From NCBI GenBank assembly GCA_020740775.1, contig JAHEWK010000031.1, forward strand, positions 248,001 to 312,000: a DNA stretch of 64,000 bases, read 5' to 3'. Shown one piece after another: positions 21,192-29,937 of this stretch. The DNA is from Ilyonectria destructans. Taxonomy: Eukaryota; Ascomycota; Sordariomycetes; Hypocreales; Nectriaceae. Positions within the stretch are counted from its first letter, which is position 1. Each line of letters starts with the position of its first letter. Position numbers and translations under genes: made by a program. Below the pieces are notes generated by a model. The model did no database searches. It was given only the letters and a program-made list of their open reading frames with translations, and was not told where the DNA came from.

Positions 21192-22370
21192 ATGGTCGCC
21201 ACTGTCGATAACCCCATTGCCACCGCTGCCCCTGGCCCCGTCGACCGAGTGCCTCCCTGCCCTCTCCTCAACGCCAGCAACACCGAGGAAACATTCCGAA
21301 ATGCCTTCGCAGCCAACCCAACCGGTCTCATGAAAGAAGTCTTCCTCGTATGCAACGCCGCCTACAGCATGCAAGGGGTTATCGATTCTCTACGTGCCTC
21401 CGCCGCGAAAACAGATACGGAGATGGAGGACCTTCAAACCCGCCTGGAAAATACGCTCATCACCAAAAGCGATGGAGACGCAATGATTGCCCGCCTCATG
21501 GCGGAAAACGAAGCATACCTAAAAGTTATTCTGTCAGGAGGAGCTTCACATCGCACACCAGAACACCCCGACCCCGAGGCCTTCACTGGAGAGGACCCTA
21601 CCCTTCTGACGAATTTCCTTCAGCAGCTCGACCTGAAGCTCGAAATGAACAAAGATTGGTGGAATTCGGAACCTCAACGTATGGGATACGTCGTCTCATG
21701 CCTCAAAGGCAAAGCGCACGACCAGGTCAGCTACAATATCAAAGATGGAGTAGTTCTCTTCGACAACGTCAACGCCATAAAAAACGTCCTTCAGTCAGCC
21801 TTCGGAGACATTGACGCTAAAACCACCGCCCAACTCAAGATCTTTGACATGAAACAGGGTCACAGACCCCTTACGATATTCCTCCCTGAATGGTATGCCA
21901 TCGCCAAGCTCACCGGGTGGGATAGTGGGGCTCTCATTGCTCACCTCCGACGTGCTCTCCACGACAATATTACCTGGAGACTTTCCCTCACCAAGGTCAA
22001 AGACATGCCGACCGAACTTACTCAATTTATGGACCTCGTCCGCACCTGCGATAACGAGTGCCGTCAAGTCGATGCCAATTACTTCAAGAAGAACACCAAC
22101 AAACCCCCAGTCAATCCCACCGCAAGTTTACAACCTACCATCACGCCGCAATTGACGACCTCCAACGGCGGGGACTCAATGGATTTGAGCATCGTCACCT
22201 GGGGGGCAAAAGACATCGCCTCCGGCCGCAGACCCCAAACTGACGAAGAGAGAGCGGCACGCAAAGCCTATTGCATAGTGCATGGGCTCTGCCACTGGTG
22301 CAGCTCGGACAAACATCGTTCCCTTAACTGCCCCACGGCCCCCTGGAACAACAAGGAGGAAAAAGAATAG
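21192..22370 (+). CDS. gag: Gag of the chromovirus
   Basis: 392 residues from an ATG in good context to a TAG at 22368-22370. The middle carries a retrotransposon gag capsid-like region (PEAFTGEDPTLLTNFLQQLD, WNSEPQRMGYVVSCLKGKA). A single CCHC knuckle, CHWCSSDKHRSLNC, lies near the C-terminus at about residue 370 and would bind RNA. The pol frame is -1 relative to gag and overlaps its last 43 bases. The gag frame is intact. Confidence 0.95.
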   Translation: MVATVDNPIATAAPGPVDRVPPCPLLNASNTEETFRNAFAANPTGLMKEVFLVCNAAYSMQGVIDSLRASAAKTDTEMEDLQTRLENTLITKSDGDAMIARLMAENEAYLKVILSGGASHRTPEHPDPEAFTGEDPTLLTNFLQQLDLKLEMNKDWWNSEPQRMGYVVSCLKGKAHDQVSYNIKDGVVLFDNVNAIKNVLQSAFGDIDAKTTAQLKIFDMKQGHRPLTIFLPEWYAIAKLTGWDSGALIAHLRRALHDNITWRLSLTKVKDMPTELTQFMDLVRTCDNECRQVDANYFKKNTNKPPVNPTASLQPTITPQLTTSNGGDSMDLSIVTWGAKDIASGRRPQTDEERAARKAYCIVHGLCHWCSSDKHRSLNCPTAPWNNKEEKE

Positions 22371-25300
22371 TCTCCGACGGAAGTCGCCGCAGGAGACGCA
22401 AGAAAAAAGCCGACCTACAACTCTCTTCTCTGAACACCAACCAAGCTCACTTGCTATTACCATGCACTCTGACTGAAGATAGTAATGCAAGCCCAATCAA
22501 AACCAACTCCATGCTTGACTCTGGTGCTACCGGAAAGGGATTTATAGACGAGTCTTTCGCGCACACAAACAAATTCACACTATACAAACTACGAACTCGT
22601 CGCCGGCTGAATGTAGTCGATGGAAGACCTTCCTCGGCTGGCGATGTCACTCACGTGGCGAAACTTAACATGGACATCAAAGGACATAAGGAAAAGATGC
22701 TCTTCTACGTGACGAAGCTCGGGAAGTACGACATCATCCTCGGAAAGCCTTGGTTGACCGATCACAACCCGGAGGTGAATTGGAGCGAGAATATCGTAAC
22801 CTTCAAATCCGATCACTGCCGAACGCACTGTTTGACGAAAGGATACCTCCAATTGCCAGTCGCCGGAACCTGCCCCCTGTCAATCTCAGCTACTACGTCA
22901 ACGCTTCCACGCCCATCACTCCCCCGGAGAGTTGGCGCAGCCGCGTTTCATCTCTTGGCTGAAAAGCGTGACGTAGCTATATTCTCGCTATCACTTTACG
23001 AGATAGACAGAAGACTAGCGGAATTCGGCGTAATCACCGAAGTGTCCACGTTCGCAGAAGCCAGAACACCCCGATTCGACTCCGCACTCAGCAACACACA
23101 AAAGATGGAGCGAGAGCTCCAATTTCAAGATAACCACTCTCCCCCTCAACACCAGAACCGACGCACCCGAGACCTCCAAACCCGACAAAAGGCTGCCGAC
23201 ATGTACCTCTCGGGGGCATCACTCGAAGATATACGCAAAGCTCTTGAACCCAAAACCTTGATCGACCCAGCAATAAAAGTCCCCCGTCACTACCATGAAT
23301 TTCTCAAAGTCTTCGACCAGACCGAGGCAGATAAACTTCCACCCCACCGAGACTGCGACCACGAAATTGAACTTCTACCTGGCACAACCCCACCCCATGG
23401 ACCTCTGTACGGGATGTCCGAAGACGAACTTCTCGTCCTCCGGAAATTCCTTCAGGAAAATCTTGACAAGGGTTTTATTCGCGCTAGCACCTCACCAGCA
23501 GCCTCGCCAGTGTTATTTGCGAAGAAACCAGGAGGCGGCCTTCGCTTTTGCGTGGACTACCGAGCGCTTAATGCCATAACCATCAAGAACCGATACCCAT
23601 TGCCATTAATCCAGGAGACCCTCTCCCAGCTGAGCCAAGCCAAATATTTCACAAAGCTCGATGTCGTCGCAGCGTTTAATCGAATACGCATCAAGGAGGG
23701 TCAGGAGTGGATGACGGCATTCAACACAAGATATGGCCTCTTCGAGAGCATGGTGATGCCTTTTGGACTATCAAACGCCCCAGCTACTTTTCAAGCTCGA
23801 ATCAACGAAGTCTTACGCCCGTTCCTTGACAGATATTGCACCGCCTACATCGACGACATCCTCATCTACTCGAATGACCTCGCCTCCCACAGACTCCACG
23901 TCAAATCAGTACTTCAAGCACTCGAAGCTGCAGGCCTACAACTCGACGTCAAGAAATGCGAATTCGAGACGACCGAAGTGAAATATCTGGGGATGATTAT
24001 CTCAACCACTGGAGTACAAATGGACCCAGAAAAAGTCGACTGTATCGTTAACTGGGAAGCCCCTGTCAACGTAAAAGATGTCCAAGCCTTCTTGGGTTTC
24101 TCGAATTTTTACAGACGATTCATCAAAGGATTTTCACGCATCGTACGACCACTTGTTGCCTTGACGCGGAAGCTCGCCAAGTGGAACTGGACTCGGTCTT
24201 GCCAAGAGGCATTTGATATGCTCAAAAACAGTTTCACCTCGGCCCCAATCCTCAGACACTTTGACCCTACAAGAGAAGTATTTGTAGAATGCGACGCCTC
24301 CGATTTCGTGTCCTCAGGTATCCTCTCCCAGGAAGACGATCAGGGAGTACTACACCCAGTGGCTTTCATGTCCAAAAAGTACGACCCCGCCGAGTGCAAC
24401 TATGAGATCTACGATAAAGAACTTTTAGCTATTGTACGCTGCTTTGAATGCTGGAGACCCGAACTTCAAGGCACACACCACCCGATTACAGTTATTACCG
24501 ACCATGCCAACCTTCGATATTTCATGACGACCAAGCAACTTTCAAGACGTCAAGTCAGGTGGAGCGAATTCCTGTCGCAATTCCAATTCGCTATCAAGTC
24601 GGTACCAGGGAAAGAAAACGGAAAACCTGACTCACTTACACGGAGATCGCAAGACTTACCAAAAAATGAAAATGACGACCGCATCCAGTACCAACAACAA
24701 TCCCTACTTAAACCTCACAACATTGACCGTTCCGTACAAGAACAGATGAAGCTCGACCCCGAGCTCTCAGAGCTCTTTGCAAATCTCTGCTGGGAACAAG
24801 ATATTGCGCTCTGTCCCGCTATTCTCGACGAAATTCAACCAGAACCACTCGACCACAAGATCACGAGACTCCTTGACAAGGGTTATGAAGATGACGAATG
24901 GTGGATGAAAATCAGGGACGAGATGCTCAAACCCCACGGCATCCCTCACTCAAAGGAAGTTTCCCTATCGGAATGCGCGATACATGAAGGCCGATTATAC
25001 TTCCGAGAGAGACTCTACGTACCCGAAGGCGAATTGCGGACTCTCCTCACCCAACTCGCTCACGACAGCGTCGAATCAGGCCACCCCGGAAAAAACAAGC
25101 TATACGAACTCATCTCACGCTCCTATTGGTGGCCAAGGCTTAGCGCCGATACGAAACAATTCACACGCAATTGCCACGGATGTCTGAGAAACAAGACCTC
25201 CCGGTTGCGGTATCAGGGGACGCTGAAACCTCTCCCAATTCCCCTACAGAGATGGAGAGACCTATCTGTTGACTTCATTGGCCCCATTCAACCTACAGCC

Positions 25301-26431
25301 CGTGGATTCAACGCAATTATGGTCGTAGTTGATAGACTGTCAAAGGACAGGCATTTCACGCCTTGCAGGACCGACATGAAAGCACATGACTTGGCAATGC
25401 TCTTCGTACGAGACGTGTGGAAACTCCACGGACTACCTGACTCAATTGTCTCCGATAGAGGACCACTCTTCGTCTCAGAATTCTGGAAAGCAGTGTGCCA
25501 CCGTTTACAGACCAACATTGGCCTTTCTACAGCCTATCACCCGGAAACCGACGGCCAGACGGAAAATGCTAACTCATTCCTTGAACAATACCTTCGCCAG
25601 TACGTCAGCTTCGCTCAGGACGACTGGGACGAGTGGCTCCCATTGGCAGAATTCGCAGCCCGTAACGTTGTCAACGACTCAACGGGAATGTCCCCATTTT
25701 TTGCGAACACGGGCTACCACCCTCGAATGAGCTTTGGTCCCCCTCGATCAATACCACGCGCGGCACCCAAAGACCTGGCAGAACGCTGCAACGAGGGCAA
25801 CAACTTCGCCGCCAAGATGCAAGAGATCACTGATCTACTTCGGACAAACCTACTTTCAGCTCAAGCCTCACAAGAGCAATTCGCCAACGCAAATAGATCG
25901 CCGGCGCCAGCGTATCGAGTTGGAGACATGGTGCTACTTAGCACACGCAACATCAATTCAGCCAGACCCATCCCAAAACTAGATCACAAGTTCATTGGCC
26001 CTTTTCGAATCGAGCGCGTGCTCAACGCCCACTCCTACCAGCTAAAATTGCCCCACGAATTAGACTCAATTCACAATTCATTCCATACCAACCTCCTACG
26101 ACCATCACCAAACGACCCGCTCGCCGGCCAACACAACCTACCGCCCCCACCAATAACGCTAGATGCAAAAGGGGAGAAACTCTGGGCGATTGAAGCAATA
26201 CTGGACTCGAAACGCACAAAACGGAAGGGCTTCCAGTACCATATACTATGGAGAGGCTTTGACCTTGAAGAAGCAACATGGGAACCATTGCACAACGTCG
26301 TCAACGCTCACATAGCCATCAAAGAGTTCCAGAAGCGCTACAAGAACAAACCTAGACCCACGAAACAAGAAATGCAAAGTGCTCGCCTCCGGGCTAAGCA
26401 AGGCGTGGAAGAATCAGAAGAGATGGAGTAA
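22328..26431 (+). CDS. pol: Pol polyprotein of the chromovirus: PR-RT-RH-INT-chromodomain
   Basis: The frame is open from 22328 (after a TAA at 22325) and has no early ATG, so it is probably reached by a -1 shift from gag. In order: aspartic protease MLDSGATGKGF; reverse transcriptase with FCVDYRALN, MPFGLSNAPATFQ and the catalytic YIDD; RNase H with ECDASDF and ITDHANLRYF; an HHCC integrase zinc finger (HDSVESGHPGKNKLY...CHGC); the integrase core DDE (SVDFIGPI, SIVSDRGPLF, ETDGQTENANSFLEQ); a GPFRIERV region; and a C-terminal chromodomain (YHILWRGFDLEEATWEP) that would direct insertion to marked heterochromatin. No lesion is visible over about 1,370 codons. Confidence 0.97.
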   Translation: MPHGPLEQQGGKRIVSDGSRRRRRKKKADLQLSSLNTNQAHLLLPCTLTEDSNASPIKTNSMLDSGATGKGFIDESFAHTNKFTLYKLRTRRRLNVVDGRPSSAGDVTHVAKLNMDIKGHKEKMLFYVTKLGKYDIILGKPWLTDHNPEVNWSENIVTFKSDHCRTHCLTKGYLQLPVAGTCPLSISATTSTLPRPSLPRRVGAAAFHLLAEKRDVAIFSLSLYEIDRRLAEFGVITEVSTFAEARTPRFDSALSNTQKMERELQFQDNHSPPQHQNRRTRDLQTRQKAADMYLSGASLEDIRKALEPKTLIDPAIKVPRHYHEFLKVFDQTEADKLPPHRDCDHEIELLPGTTPPHGPLYGMSEDELLVLRKFLQENLDKGFIRASTSPAASPVLFAKKPGGGLRFCVDYRALNAITIKNRYPLPLIQETLSQLSQAKYFTKLDVVAAFNRIRIKEGQEWMTAFNTRYGLFESMVMPFGLSNAPATFQARINEVLRPFLDRYCTAYIDDILIYSNDLASHRLHVKSVLQALEAAGLQLDVKKCEFETTEVKYLGMIISTTGVQMDPEKVDCIVNWEAPVNVKDVQAFLGFSNFYRRFIKGFSRIVRPLVALTRKLAKWNWTRSCQEAFDMLKNSFTSAPILRHFDPTREVFVECDASDFVSSGILSQEDDQGVLHPVAFMSKKYDPAECNYEIYDKELLAIVRCFECWRPELQGTHHPITVITDHANLRYFMTTKQLSRRQVRWSEFLSQFQFAIKSVPGKENGKPDSLTRRSQDLPKNENDDRIQYQQQSLLKPHNIDRSVQEQMKLDPELSELFANLCWEQDIALCPAILDEIQPEPLDHKITRLLDKGYEDDEWWMKIRDEMLKPHGIPHSKEVSLSECAIHEGRLYFRERLYVPEGELRTLLTQLAHDSVESGHPGKNKLYELISRSYWWPRLSADTKQFTRNCHGCLRNKTSRLRYQGTLKPLPIPLQRWRDLSVDFIGPIQPTARGFNAIMVVVDRLSKDRHFTPCRTDMKAHDLAMLFVRDVWKLHGLPDSIVSDRGPLFVSEFWKAVCHRLQTNIGLSTAYHPETDGQTENANSFLEQYLRQYVSFAQDDWDEWLPLAEFAARNVVNDSTGMSPFFANTGYHPRMSFGPPRSIPRAAPKDLAERCNEGNNFAAKMQEITDLLRTNLLSAQASQEQFANANRSPAPAYRVGDMVLLSTRNINSARPIPKLDHKFIGPFRIERVLNAHSYQLKLPHELDSIHNSFHTNLLRPSPNDPLAGQHNLPPPPITLDAKGEKLWAIEAILDSKRTKRKGFQYHILWRGFDLEEATWEPLHNVVNAHIAIKEFQKRYKNKPRPTKQEMQSARLRAKQGVEESEEME

Positions 26432-26440
26432 GGGGAGACC
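26415..26440 (+). other. Polypurine tract of the chromovirus
   Basis: A purine-rich run just upstream of the 3' LTR (AGAAGAGATGGAG then AAGGGGAGA), overlapping the pol stop codon, is the expected plus-strand primer. Confidence 0.7.
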
Positions 26441-26443
26441 ATA

Positions 26444-26611
26444 TGTGAGGGAACGATCATGTGACTTTCATACTTTATGAATAGTCTCACTTTATGAATA
26501 TTGTGTAAATAGCTTAAGTCAGAGCTTTCCTTAGGAATCTCTTTCTCTCCTTGTAAACAATCATTTTACCCAAGTCGCACCTGACCTCGTTCGTGCTCTT
26601 GTACCGTCACA
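26444..26611 (+). repeat. 3' LTR of the chromovirus
   Basis: 168 bases identical to the 5' LTR at 20717-20884. It is followed directly by pogo-type terminal-repeat sequence rather than by a copy of the bases found before the 5' LTR. Confidence 0.97.
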
Positions 26612-28767
26612 GCATAGCACAAAAAATGATCACCCCATACAAAATCCAATATTTGATGCACGCAGAAACCAACCACCTTGTCCATTAAAAATGAAGCCAC
26701 TCGGGTGTTCTATAGAGAATTGCTTGAATTTTACTCTCTGCGTGGTTTTTTGACCTCTCGACCGCTGCGTGTGCGCTGGCAGTGCTTTGTTACGACCATA
26801 GAGTCCTCACTTTCGTCCTCTGACCTGACACCCACCTCAATCACCGACTCGACCTCCTCATCTACATCCACCTCTATTTCTGCCTCCTTTGAGTTAGAAA
26901 GATCTTCTCCAGCCGCTACAGCCTCCGCTAGATCCATGAATCGTCGGTTCGGGTTTGGTACCGCCTTTCTTTTCTTCCCTCGTCGCAGCTGGGCCATTTG
27001 CTCCTCCAGGCCAGTAATCCGGGCACTCTGAACGGCCACCTTCATCTCTAAAGCTTCCAGGCCCTTTGCGATCTTACTGTACTTCCGCCTGGTCGGACGG
27101 CTTCGGTGCTTGGCCATATCTCTCACCTGGCGGCTCGTTTTCGGCGTATCATCTGAGTGCAGTTGAGGAGGGCTGGGCGTCTTAAATCTTTCCAGAACTT
27201 TTTCTTTGTCCGGTTGAATTTCCGGATGTGTTAGAGCTTTATGACGATTTAGGCGCCAATTTCCAGTAAACCTCCAGCCGGATAAGATAATTTCCTTCCT
27301 CATGCCCGCCTCTCTGGCTTTCGCATATGCTCGAATAAAGTTGACTTTGTCAACCGGCGCAGAATCGGTCAAACTAGCCAGCTTTTGGAGTTCTTTCCGA
27401 TATGCACCTTTTGATGACATTAAAAATTCCATTATCTAACCGTTGCAAAACATGAGAGCAATGTGCTGGTAGGTAACGGCAGTAGACGTTGTTCAGAAAG
27501 CACGTCGCCATCCACTCGTCCTAACTGCTCGTTAGTGACCCTATAGCGGGTGACTCCGCGGCGAAAACACCAAAATACTCACCTGCGCATGGCTCCCGTG
27601 ACCATCAAGGATAATAAGTCTCGCATCCGATGCATCACGAGGCTCTGTTTGAGGTAGATAAACGTCCTTCAACCACTCGAGAGCTATATGGTTGTCGGTC
27701 CAGCCGTTCGGGGATGTGATGTAGTGCCAGTCCGCTATTAATTCGAATTCGTTAAGAAACCACTGCTTCTGCAGCTCTTTTCCTTTGAAGATAATTCCCG
27801 GTTTCAAAGCACGGCCAGTTGCGGTGACAGCCTCAATAAACGAGGTCCAGTTGCGTGACTGGACGCCTTTTAATAACGCCTTCTTCTTCGGGTCGGAGCT
27901 CCCGATTACGAGGCTGTCCAGGCCTCATGGACAACCAGTTAGTTATGACCTATAAAGACCCATAGAGAACTTATAGAGGACTTACCGAAACCAGCCATTA
28001 TGCCGCCCTCGTCCACGTTAACCGTGTTCTTAGGCTTGATCCAGCCGTACTCCGTCTCCCGAATATCAAAGTACCAATGAACGGCTTTAGGCGTAAACCT
28101 GTCAAATCTGGCGGCTTCCTGGCGTTTTCCAAGCTTGGTAGATAGTTTTGAATGACGCTTGATGAACCTGGTGGTCCAGTTTTTACCCAATGGCTTGTTA
28201 TCTCCCTGTTGGCGGAGGAGGGCTTCGACGCAGCTTCGAAGTTGGCTATGCGTGAGAGCGTAGCCCAGGGACTCCTGCCGCAGAAGCCAACGAACGAGGC
28301 GGTCCTCTTGGCTCGTAGAAATACGTTGGTGAGGGTGCGTAGACTCTTTCCTGCTCTTCTGGCCAGAAAGTCATTTCGAGAGGACTAGTTAAGGCACCCC
28401 GTACTTTTCGGAGGCCTGGTATTGTGATAGAGAACCGTCAGTAATATCGAATATAGCATCAATAACGTCTTTTTTGGTATAAACATATCGACCCATTTTA
28501 GAGATATTTTACGCGTGTAAACTACGTAGAGAGTCTTCCTAACTTTATAGGAGTCGAAGGATGAGAGAGCGAGAAATGCAAATTTTTCAATGTCTTAAAA
28601 CCCCCATGATACGTACAAAGTCGGAAGTAAAATGACCCAGGGTAAGACACCACGTAAAAAATAATGCACCACAAGAAGTTTTTTTTCGCGAATAGCTTCA
28701 TTGTGCTAAAATGCGGTGCAAATAAAATGGTAGAGTTTGTATGGGGCGATGATTTTTTGTGCTATGC
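26612..28767 (-). mobile_element. pogo-type (Tc1/mariner superfamily) transposon, left end truncated by the chromovirus
   Basis: The left repeat begins GCATAGCACAAAAAATGATC at 26612. Its inverted counterpart lies at 28736-28767, with two mismatches over 32 bases. At the right end the sequence goes on outward with two copies of TTTAAGTGGTG (28768-28778 and 28784-28794), which probably belong to the terminal repeat. On the left this outer part is missing and is replaced by the 3' LTR. The transposase lies on the minus strand between the repeats. Confidence 0.8.
26731..28385 (-). pseudogene. pogo/Fot-like DDE transposase with one frameshift
   Basis: From about 28360 on the minus strand, an HTH/CENP-B-like N-terminus (EDRLVRWLLRQESLGYALTH, LGKNWTTRFIKRH) leads to the first catalytic Asp in VNVDEGG. 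A 62-base intron (27985-27924) joins GF-G to LDSLVIGSS. The second Asp is in LIILDGHGSHAQ. A second 62-base intron (27582-27521) leads to DEWMATCFLNNVY and the third Asp in VLQRLDNGIF. The frame then breaks at an AAAA run (plus strand TTTT at 27409-27412). One base fewer would join to KGAYRKELQKL and the Lys-rich C-terminal region ending at 26731. The start codon is uncertain. This single lesion appears to inactivate an otherwise complete gene. Confidence 0.85.
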
Positions 28768-29330
28768 TTTAAGTGGTGTGATTCTTTAAGTGGTGGGGGA
28801 TGGTAAACCATACGCGTATGGTTAGAAAGCCTGAGAAAATGTATATACCTTCTATCTGGCTACAGAATTGCATGAGAAATAAGTACATTTGTTCCATGGG
28901 TTGTCGTGAGGGAGGGTGGGAAAAGCGGGCTGTTGACAGACTTTTGAGGTGGCACTGTACAACAAGACCACGCCACGCAGACTATGTATTAGGAGCTCAA
29001 TTCGCTTCTTCGGGGTGTGCATAGTTATGGAAGACAACTGTGTGACGCACAGACCTTGGGTATGGTGTCAATAGCTTCTCCCGGCATGGGCGCGGCTCCG
29101 GTTGTGGTCGTGGTCGCGGTCGCTGTCACAGCTGGCCTCGGCTAACGCTACCTTTTGCCCAGCCCTAAATCAGCTTCCTAGCTACCAAGTTGTACTTGTG
29201 GACCTTGGCAATGCACGATCGCTTCGTCTCGTTCAGCCAGTCGATGCCGTCGTATCGGATATCGGAACTCGCACTGCTCGTTTGAGGGCTCGTTGAGGCA
29301 ATAGCCAATCTCTAGTTGCGCAGGCTGCTT
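28768..29330. other. Intergenic, nothing beyond the outer pogo repeat
   Basis: Apart from the TTTAAGTGGTG repeats at its left border, no feature is supported. Short frames on both strands overlap and lack motifs. Confidence 0.4.
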
Positions 29331-29900
29331 CTATAGACGTAAACGACGACCCCGTGCCGCGGTGGCAAGAGGGGTGCTCTAGAAAGAGAAAAGATATCAG
29401 CACATATAAGATCCAACAGTTTCCATGCTAAACTCACCGCAAACATTGCCAGCGCTGATGTACTCGCGAAGGACGAGTCCAAGGCATGTTTGGCAGGGTC
29501 ATCCGCCAGGTTCCCCGTCCACTCTTTGAGAACCGCGTTCAAGAAGCCTTCCATGGTTTCCCAAGTCGATATTAAGGTCGCGGTGAGGTCGGTGGCAATT
29601 GCACAGGCATGAAGAATCTCGAAGCATCGTTTCAGTTCAACTTCGTCGGTAGTCGTGATCGATCGAGGGATTCAGAGAAAAGAGTCGCCATGTTCCAGGG
29701 CCTTAAGACTCGGTCGCGAGAGCGTTTGCTGGATCGCGGCCCGGGTGACGGGCAGCGGCTGCTGATAATTATTGGTTCGTCTGATCTTTCTCGCTTTGGC
29801 GACGGGGTTTGAAGGCTGGAAAGGAGCTTTCTGACTGCATCTTCGAACAGACCTAGAGTGCTGGGAGGAGGAACAAAGGTCAGGGAGAAGACTAAACAGA
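29331..29900 (-). pseudogene. Unrecognised multi-exon gene or gene fragment, frame broken
   Basis: On the minus strand, after a good acceptor (CTCCCAG near 29863), a frame reads TLGLFEDAVRKLLSSLQTPS and on to NMATLFSESLDRS. A second frame continues with DEVELKRCFEILHACAIA and WETMEGFLNAVLKEW. A clean intron follows (GTGAGT donor at 29435, CTGAT branch, TTTCTAG acceptor at about 29377), after which SALAMFA joins to STPLATAARG and a stop at 29331. The two main frames meet near 29665 without splice signals, which suggests a one-base lesion. I do not recognise the family and found no convincing 5' end. It may be the tail of a decayed host gene. Confidence 0.4.
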
Positions 29901-29937
29901 GGCACTGCGGTGAATCACAATTACCTACCTCGTACAC

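Larger units (their letters stand above)
20717..26611 (+). mobile_element. Full-length Ty3-type chromovirus LTR retrotransposon
   Basis: A 5895-base element with 168-base LTRs that I read as identical in both copies, implying recent insertion or conversion. Order: LTR, primer site, gag, overlapping pol (protease, reverse transcriptase, RNase H, integrase, chromodomain), purine tract, LTR. Both large frames are uninterrupted, so the copy may be competent. The bases flanking the two LTRs do not match (AGGTCG before, GCATAG after), so the expected 5-base target duplication is missing, although a solo LTR of the same family at 7418 has one. The 3' flank is the inner part of a pogo-type terminal repeat. 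Confidence 0.97.
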
